From Calonectria ilicicola (Eukaryota; Ascomycota; Sordariomycetes; Hypocreales; Nectriaceae), in assembly GCA_020809705.1 (NCBI GenBank), contig CP085827.1:1612001-1676000 (forward strand): a stretch of DNA of 64,000 nt. The letters run 5' to 3'. This document shows positions 56,880 to 64,000 of this stretch, one piece after another (the first letter of the stretch is position 1; each line of letters begins with the position of its first letter). The translations under genes and the position numbers were made by a program. The notes below the pieces were generated by a model that made no database searches, had not been told where the DNA came from, and was given only the letters and a program-made list of their open reading frames with translations.

Positions 56880-59484
56880 GGCAACACGAAAATAATGGAG
56901 GCCGTCCTCACAATAGCGCCACTGCTCCCTGTCTGCTTGAAAAGAAAATTTCCAGAAGTGCTCCATCTCGAGAACCAAAATTATCCCAGATCCACCAAAC
57001 CCCACCACTCTCCCGGACCTCCGAGAGCCTTGCCACGGCCACCGTTTGTAATTCGATCAGCAGAGTATAATTGTTTTGTAAACACTTCAGCCAAGTGCAA
57101 ACTTCCGTACAGCGGACGCCGTTGAAAGGCAATAGCAAATTATCAATGCATGTCCTCAGCATTCCGCCCGCTGCGGGGTACTGCGCCGTACCGTTCTGCT
57201 TGGCCCGTGAGGTCATTCCTCGAACGATATAGCTGCGAAATGGACGTTATCGATGCGGTGCCACTAAACCCTCGCGCCTACACTCCCCCACCTGCCATGC
57301 TCTGGCTACCCAAATCCATCTCTAGACATAGAAGCTACTTCTGCTTCCGGCAGGTCCCCGACTTGCCGGTTCGCTGGCTGCAGGCGGAAGTGCACTGCAG
57401 AGCAAGCGAGCGGGGGGGCACGCACATCCTTCCCCTTGGTGTTTGTGAGATTTTGGCCCTCTGCCCGACGCTTTAGAGCAAAGGCTGGGGAGCATGGTAG
57501 CGGACTGGCGGCCGGCGGCATGGGATGTTGACATGGACATGGGGGGTATATGCCAGCGACACTTTTGGACGCACTTACATGGCGGCCTACATATGTGTAT
57601 GATGCCAGCTCAGACCGCTTGTCTGGCGGAGAGGAACCGGCCAATTGTCGCGATGCTTCGAACCAAGGGTTAGACGACTGACAATCAGATCCGGCGGTTG
57701 CTATTCGGGCAGACCTGACCGACAAACGAGTGCAATTGTCCGTCCAATCGCGAAGCCCAAATGTTAAAAATGTTGAGAATCCAAACGCCGCCTTGAACAG
57801 ACGCACAGAAAGAAAAACTGTCGACTTTGGGCGCAAGGGTTGCCCAAGTTGGGGGAGACGGCTCCGGGGTTCCGGGGTCAAGCTTCCTAGAGTTGTACCT
57901 AGCAAGAAGCCTGCATGCGTCGAAAACTGGCGGGGTTTCCCTCTTGGCTGGCGAGTCTGTGTGTGGTTTTTCGCTTGTAAATTTCCCGCCTTTTTGCGCA
58001 ATGCTAGTCTGTCGCGCATCGCCCGCCAAGCGAAATTCTACCCGCTTCTAAACACGACAAAACAAGACGTCTGTGAGCAATTGATTCCCCAAAACCCAAA
58101 AACCACCGAAAAACTCGGCGCCACATTCGGTGGCCCGGTTGGTTCAGCCCAACTCCGCACGGCGAAACGCTATGCATTCAAGGGCGCTCAGCGCGGCCCC
58201 AGACGGCGGCCAATAAGTGAATGTCAGCTGTCATCCATTGTTCCCCGAGACTCGCCATTTGCCGCCGCGTGTTTTCTGAAACAAGCACTATGTGCCCGGC
58301 AGAGTGGGAGAGCAATCCTGGGCCAGTCGCTAGCCCAGAGCCGCAAATGTAGATCTCCAAAGATAGTTTCGGCATTCAGAGGGAGTCCGATGCCCGTCTC
58401 CAATGAAAAGTACCGTCTCCAGTTTGCCGCAATCATTGGAGACGTGCCCGCGTGGCGAGTCAATGCGCCTTGAGGCACCCAAGGTTTGCTTTTCGCTGCC
58501 AGGTCCTCCCGAGCTTTCCGGGTGGGTTGACCGTGGAGGATGCAGATGTGAGGAAGATCACTGATCCCAGAACCAAGGCTCAAGGGCACCACCCTCCCAC
58601 CACATTGTCCGTGGTCATCTGCACCAGTCAGCCCTACCTCGTGTAAGGAGGCAGAATATAATGAGCCCCCACCACGTAGCGTTTGCCTTGTTTCTCACAT
58701 GGAAAGGCCTGCCCGAGTTTGGGTATGGTGCTACCTCTGAAGTTGCACTGCATCCCCAGACACGTGAGTCCAGAGATCACAAGACATGACATACCACTAG
58801 TGTGCGATGCTATTGGCAGAGGGAACCCTCCGAATAGAATCGAGGTTACTACAGCCCGATAGGCTATGCGGGAATATCTTGACTGACTTTTTCAACCCCG
58901 GACGCACTGCATGCCGGTTCTGGTTGCGATGACGAGAGGCCGTCCTGCCTCATACCTGGCGAAGCATGCCGAACGTTTTGATGAGCGCATTATCCTGTAT
59001 CAGAGAATAAAAATAGCCAGCAAACAACTAAACTCTTGACAGATACTATTCTCGAAAAATAAAATTTACATATATCCATAATTTTTGAAACAATATCTAC
59101 AGCGTGAAAATGAAATTGCCAGTTTTCACATGTGAAGCTATTTGTCGCCGACCTGAAATGGATGCATGTAAGTGGGTTGCAAAAAATACCCCAGCTTAGT
59201 CATCACATCCAACCAACCAGCCGCGCCGATACACTGTTGAATATCGAAGTCTTGAATCCAGCTCAAAGCAACACAACCACATCATCACATGGGAGGCAAT
59301 TTAGCCGCCACAACTCCCTCCCGAGTCTCAATTAGTACACCATAGCCGATCTCCGACTAGACAGCTCCGGCGCCGGCGCCGACAGCCCGAAACGTTTCGC
59401 TCCGTCGTCCCGATTGAATATGCGCCGAGCCGGATAGGCATCAAGCTCAACCTTGGCTTAGCTGATGCCACCAACACCGCCAAC

Positions 59485-60701
59485 ATGGGTCGCTCAATGT
59501 TTATCGCCATGAAGAATTCGAGGCATCGCATAGCCGCGATCGCCCTCTACCGCGCCCTCATCCGAACCGGCCAGAAGATTGCGCTCCCAAAAGATCTGCA
59601 CCCATCAGGCCCTGTGCATCCCGTCGTTCACCTCATTAGGAAACGAGTCCACAAGAATAAGGATTTTACCAGTCTACGACTCGTGTACGCCGCAATGGCT
59701 GCAGGGTACAGGGTACGTGTTGTTCCAATGGCCTTTACTCGGACATTGCTAACATGTCATTGCTACAGTTCCTTACAATGCTTGCGAGCGCGCAAAACCC
59801 AAGCAATCCCGAATATCAAATGGTAATTCAGCACCTACGGAAACGTGTTGAAGAAGCTGCCGCCTCTCGAACTATTGCCCAATCACAACCCCCCAGACCT
59901 CATCGCAGAAAACAGGAAAAGAGCCCACCCCTCCTCACCAAAATCTCGGGCCCTAACCAACCCCCAAAATACGCCTCTGCGGTCCGCCCGCAGCCCAAAT
60001 CTGCCTTTGAGGGCGACAGAAAAGTCCCCGTATTTGCCGCCACAGCAGAAGGTATGCCGTATTTGCGCGTCCTGAAGCCCCAGCCCCGCCTCCTCTCTCG
60101 CAGCATCAGACAGAAGCAGAGGGTGCTGCAGGAGAAGATATACAAGATTGTTGACATTAATGAGAAGCACGCACCGGCCGCCCAACAGGAGGACAACTGG
60201 GAGATATTGGTGCAGCAGGAGCTACGGAAGGCGGGGCTAAAAGAAGATGGCCCTTCTGACGGGCAGTTTGGGACATATGCTCGCAGCCAGGTGCTGTCCA
60301 AGTTGTGGTACTCGACACAAATCGATAGAACGTGGCGCGATTGGATAGCCCGTGGAGAGGCGTTGAATCAAATCGCTGAAGATGAGAAAACTCTGGCACA
60401 AATAGAGAAGGAGACAACAGATTCGACCAAGAATGGCACTGGAAAAGCCTCCAGTCAAGCCGAAAGCATCCTCCAAGAGAAACAAAACGCCAAAGCAGCC
60501 AAACAAAATGCTCCTCCGATAGATCCCTTCATTGCTCCACAATGGCAAGCCATTGTTTCTCGGAATGAACAGCGAATTCTCGGCAAGGGGCAAAACCGCG
60601 ACGACAAGAGATCAAAGGGCAGGAGGTCAGACCCGGAGGATGATGATCTCGACTCTGTCCTGGACCCATTTGAGAAACTATCTATAGGACGAAGACACTA
60701 G
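59485..60701 (+). CDS. LYR-motif (Complex1_LYR-like) protein, probably mitochondrial
   Basis: Exons 59485-59712 and 59769-60701, split by a 56-nt intron (GTACGT..TACAG), give 386 aa. LYR proteins act in Fe-S or respiratory complex assembly, or as ribosome-linked factors, with the mitochondrial acyl carrier protein. The N-terminal part (about 1-90) shows the helical LYR pattern: 'RHRIAAIALYRALIRTGQKI' with L-Y-R in place, then a conserved F in 'VHLIRKRVHKNKDF'. The rest is long, basic and partly disordered (PPRPHRRKQEKSPP..), and the C-terminus has a coiled-coil-like Lys/Glu stretch and ends DPFEKLSIGRRH. Fungi often carry long LYR proteins like this. Other in-frame Met at 59497 or 59509 could be starts too. 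Confidence 0.75.
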
Positions 60702-61046
60702 ACGCATGATCATGTTGTATCACATTTTGTATTAGTAGATATCCGGCATCACATAAGACGGAGTTTTTTTGGGGTAGTGGTAGCGGGAAAGGGTCAATGA
60801 GATATGATATAAGAATTAGGCACGTTAGTCTTTCATTGCTACATATTCTTTTTTGGAGCCTACTAGCGCTATGCAAAACTAAATCACAAAGGTGGTATAT
60901 ATATATAGGTATATCGTAAATGCATCCCTCTCAGGTAAACCAAAAATACAAATGTTAAACCCATTTTGTTTTCTTTCTCTCATATAAGTCGTTATGAAAA
61001 AGGGGGAACGTGTTTGTTTTTTCTTCAAACATGGACCATCAACCCT
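60702..61046. other. Convergent 3' region
   Basis: AT-rich spacer, 345 nt, between the LYR gene and the kinase gene. No gene visible. Confidence 0.5.
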
Positions 61047-63394
61047 CTACGTCACCTGAACCTGTTGGCTAGACCGGTTCGATACGGTCGACGGGGCTCG
61101 GGGTCTTGCTGGGGCACGCGAAACTTTGCTCCTTCTTCCTTCATTGGCAACCTCGGCCCAGCTCTTCAATGCTTGCAATGACGGCGGCACACGCACGCGG
61201 GTCACGTCACCATTTTCACTGGCAAGGTCAGACCTCAGCGTCCTCGGTGACGACATGGCAGAAAGCGGGTATGAGGGGGCGGGGCTGCATGGCTCGGAGG
61301 GGAGCGAAGGTCGCTCAGGGGTAACAGGACGGCGCGCCGGTGGAGTCGGCTTCTCTGGGAGCCGACCCCATTGAGGCTCTTTGGTCTCGTCCTTGGGTGT
61401 AGATTCAGGGCCAGCCGCAGGGCTGTTCTGCGCGGGAGTCGGGGTGGTCTCGAAGCTCTTGCGAGAAAAGATGGACGAGGACATGCTGCTGTCAGTCATG
61501 CTCTGGTCGCGGTTAAGGTTGGGTGTCTCGCTCCGGCTCGTGCTCACACGCAGGGGAAGCTTGGAGCCGACGGCGAGGTCAGTGAAGCTGGGTGTACGGG
61601 ATGACCGGTCGATGGCACGTGGAGAGGAAGCATCGCCAGCCAGCCGGGGAGGAAAGGTTGACTGATGCATCAGGGGAGACTGGGATCGGGCGTCTATGGA
61701 AAATCGCTGGGAGGAGCGGGAATGCTGTGGCATCGGCGGCCTTGCCGCCGGCGTAGAGGGTGTGGATTGCGGTTTGGGCGAGAGTCTAAATAAGCTGGCC
61801 GGCAGAGACCCGGGCCCGGTGCTGCTCCGGTTAGCTCTCGGGAGAGTGGGTCGGGGCTGGCCGTGGCTGCGTCCGGAGTTCCGTTTCTTGTCGATTGACT
61901 CTATCTCAAGCTGTCGATACTTTTCTTCGGCTTCCTTTAGCTTCTGTCGGAGATTAGAGATGGTCTCTTCATGCTTCTTCCGCTCGTGTTCAAGCCGTAG
62001 CTCATAAGTCTGGTCCCTGCCTTCCAATTCGGTGATTCTCTTTTTCTGGCGCTCATTCTCTTTCTTGAGGTATTGCAAGGAGTCAAACTTCTTATCCCAT
62101 TTGTCTTCAACCCAGGACATGGGCTGTTTGCAACATTCACCATGGTAAATTTGTTGGATACCGCCTAGCATTGAAAGCTTTTCGTCGATCTTGCGGGCAG
62201 AGGGTCGGTTTCGGGGATTCGGGGCAATCATTTTCGAGATTAAGCTGACGACGGGTCGTGCTCGCACAGTTTCTTGGCCATCATAGGTAAACAAGAAGGG
62301 CGAAGTAGTCAAGGCATGAGACGTGAGTTTGTCGAGATGGGCGTTCAACTTCTCCTCACGGGCAAGCAATTCTTCTTGTCGAGTCTGTCTATGCGGATAT
62401 TTGAGTACTTCATCGAATTCTGCCAATCTGACATTATACAGAACAGTTGCAATATTTAAAAAGACAAGTCCAAGCGAGTATATGTCGGAAAGCTGCATGC
62501 TCGAGCCATGGTCCATGTAGAGCTCCGGAGCGCGCCACTTCAGAGTTCCGGGTTGGCCTTCTGTGGTGGTCAGGTCTTGGCCGCTAACGTCTCGGGAGAT
62601 TCCGAAATCCGCTAGATATACACGTCCGGATTTGAGGAGAATATTGGAGGGCTTGATATCGAGGTGACGGACATCGTTGGCGTGGCAGTGGGCCATGGCG
62701 CGGGAGACGCAGCCGATTACGTTGCGGAGGTACTCGAGTGGGCATCTCACATCACGTTCAAGGTCTTGGGTTTCGGTATTGTTTGTTTCTATGGCAGTGA
62801 GATCTTCGATGTCTAGGGCATGAAGTCGTTCAAGGATATCCTGGCGGTCGCCCAGGCCCAGGCGTAGGTGCTCAAGGTCGTCGAGCAGGTCGCTCAGATT
62901 GCAGACAGCAACAGGCCAGATGAGCAAACACAATTGGTGGGCGCGGGGCACGTAAGTGGCAACGAGTTTGACGACATGGTGGTGGTCGAGCTTCTTCATA
63001 GTCAGGCCTTCCTGGCGCAATTCATCAATTGTGGTGTCACGAGCACGGCGACGGATGCGCTTTCTGGCGAGGCGCACAGTGCCGTACGTGACCTCGTCTA
63101 CGCGGCCAAAGCCGCCATCACCGAGATCGCGGCGGCTGACGAGCTTCATATCGAATCGGTTGGCTTCGGCGATGGTGAATTTCGCTCCATCTCTATCGAG
63201 GCGATTGTGGTTAGAGGAGGTCGTAGGCTTGGTGACTGGGGCGCAACCTACATGCCAGGCCAGTTGTCGTCATTGTCCCAGGACGCAATGGACTTGCGCT
63301 CATGGTTGTCGCGCTCAAGCTCCCAGAAGCGGCCGTAGGTCTGGGACGGATCTGCCCGCCCAACCTGGGTCCAGCCTTTGGACCAGTCGCCCAT
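61047..63394 (-). CDS. Protein kinase with C-terminal coiled coil and Ser/Pro-rich tail
   Basis: Exons 63394-63252 and 63192-61047, split by a 59-nt intron (GTAGGT..GATAG), give 762 aa. Kinase motifs are all seen: glycine loop 'GDGGFGRV' (72-79), Lys in 'RLARKRI' (about 92), catalytic 'RHLDIKPSNILL' (224 on), 'ADFGIS' (242-247), and 'WRAPELY'. The HRD motif reads H-L-D, so it is a non-RD kinase. After the domain comes 'CCKQPMSWVEDKWDKKFDSLQYL', then a strong coiled coil (about 410-495; KKENERQKKRITELEG...). The last 260 residues are Ser/Thr/Pro-rich and Arg-rich, typical of a regulated scaffold region. I cannot place it in a named family. The protein may self-associate through the coiled coil. 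Confidence 0.87.
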
Positions 63395-64000
63395 GGTGTC
63401 GTCGCGGGTTCGTGGAGCTGAAGGTGGAAAGTGTCGTCGTGGTGGGTCGGGTCTGGGTCAAGTGGGAGGGGCTAAGGGCGGGAGGGACACAAGGAAGGTC
63501 TGGGTTCATAAAAAGGCGAGATCCATGACTCGAATGGAATGCCCTCACGCCAACGAGACGGATCGAGAGGCAAGAGAGGGCAGCTAGAGGCGTAAAGCGA
63601 GGAGCTCCCGCGCAAAAAGAGGTTGAGAGGAAGAGGAAGAAAAAGCGAGAGTGCGCAGACCAGAGACGGGTTTAGTTGGGGGCTGAGCAGCTGTTTGAGA
63701 TCCTGGGCCCGCCAGCTGGATGCGCAGCACATGTATGTAGGTACAGTACAAGGAACAAGGCACAACAGCCCAATAACTAATGAAAGGAAACAGTATCTTC
63801 GTAGTCCAGCGCGCTTTCGCCTTTTCCTCGTCTCTTCCTGGATCGTCTTGTTACTGAGTGAGGCACATCATCCATCATCATCACCTTGTTGCAGAGATGC
63901 GCACTAGAAGAAAAGAAAAAAAAAAAAAAGTGAAGCGCGCATACGTAAATTTCCAAGTGCAGCGCGAAAGTGCACAACGGCTGATGTCCCGCACTGTCAA
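63395..64000. other. Kinase gene upstream region, to window end
   Basis: A purine-rich stretch (plus strand), i.e. CT-rich on the kinase strand, at 63430-63680 fits its 5' leader and promoter. A short A-run lies at 63907-63930. No gene is visible. Confidence 0.5.

Larger units (their letters stand above)
53998..59484. other. 5.5 kb intergenic region, promoters of two divergent genes
   Basis: It lies between the genes at 53997 (minus) and 59485 (plus). On the minus strand 54000-54700 is CT-rich, as in long fungal 5' leaders. It holds a run of 24 A at 56856-56879, GC-rich stretches and no coding domain. The only short frame with tidy start, stop and composition is 56201-56476 (listed separately). 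I see no sign of a transposon or tRNA. Confidence 0.5.

Noticed and set aside
57306..58473. Two overlapping 237-247-codon frames on opposite strands
   Set aside because: The plus frame has no ATG near its start and neither product shows a domain or plausible composition.
1..64000. CRISPR array, phage or bacterial operon
   Set aside because: Spliced genes with spliceosomal introns and fungal protein families throughout; no regular direct repeats of CRISPR type.

Overview
This window is nuclear DNA of a filamentous ascomycete fungus. The genes have short introns (about 46-96 nt, GT..AG, often with a CTAAC/CTGAC-like branch site), and they are not in operons. The protein set is typical of Pezizomycotina: Zn2Cys6 regulators, a CAS1-type acyltransferase, REI1, a HUL4-like HECT ligase, BLM10, SRP40/Nopp140, a C3HC zinc finger protein and a fungal ADGF-like deaminase. 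Class Sordariomycetes, perhaps Hypocreales, is my inference from the look of the proteins; no marker in the window proves it. All splice sites were placed by eye and checked for reading frame.

Left part (1-17 kb) is gene-poor and looks accessory. It holds the 3' end of a probable regulator, a mitochondrial-looking phytanoyl-CoA dioxygenase family protein, a Cys-rich Ser/Thr-rich protein with a hydrophobic C-terminus, a Zn2Cys6 transcription factor, and a GAL80-like Gfo/Idh/MocA protein. The GAL80-like gene faces a four-helix small membrane protein across a 0.5 kb promoter. Two lineage-type small genes follow: a 183-aa protein of unknown function and a single-pass protein with a PAN/apple-like Cys-rich ectodomain. 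Long AT-rich spacers lie between them, and a decayed repeat seems to be present in two copies.

Right part (17-64 kb) is mostly a conserved housekeeping block: a Gfa/CENP-V-like formaldehyde-glutathione protein with an N-terminal membrane anchor, a CAS1 10-TM acyltransferase, REI1 (60S ribosome maturation), a HUL4/UBE3A-like E3 ligase with an AZUL domain, an ALKBH1-like dioxygenase, a mitochondrial EngB-like GTPase, a C3HC/Rsm1 protein, SRP40, a four-TM membrane protein, an ADGF/CECR1-like adenosine deaminase, the proteasome activator BLM10, a conserved protein of unknown function, a LYR-motif protein and a protein kinase. A decayed ankyrin-repeat gene lies between the EngB-like and C3HC genes. 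A 5.5 kb interval (54.0-59.5 kb) has no gene I can support.

Several neighbours are head to head and probably share promoters: GAL80-like/small membrane protein, REI1/HUL4, ALKBH1/EngB and C3HC/SRP40. I see no biosynthetic cluster, no intact transposon, no tRNA or rRNA, and no clear new multi-gene system. The points most worth checking are single-gene oddities: the BLM10 C-terminus ending Y-F-A, the anchored Gfa with a second in-frame ATG, the N-myristoylation-like start of the deaminase, the apparently altered esterase His position in the CAS1 protein, the frame-preserving ALKBH1 intron, and the accessory island itself.
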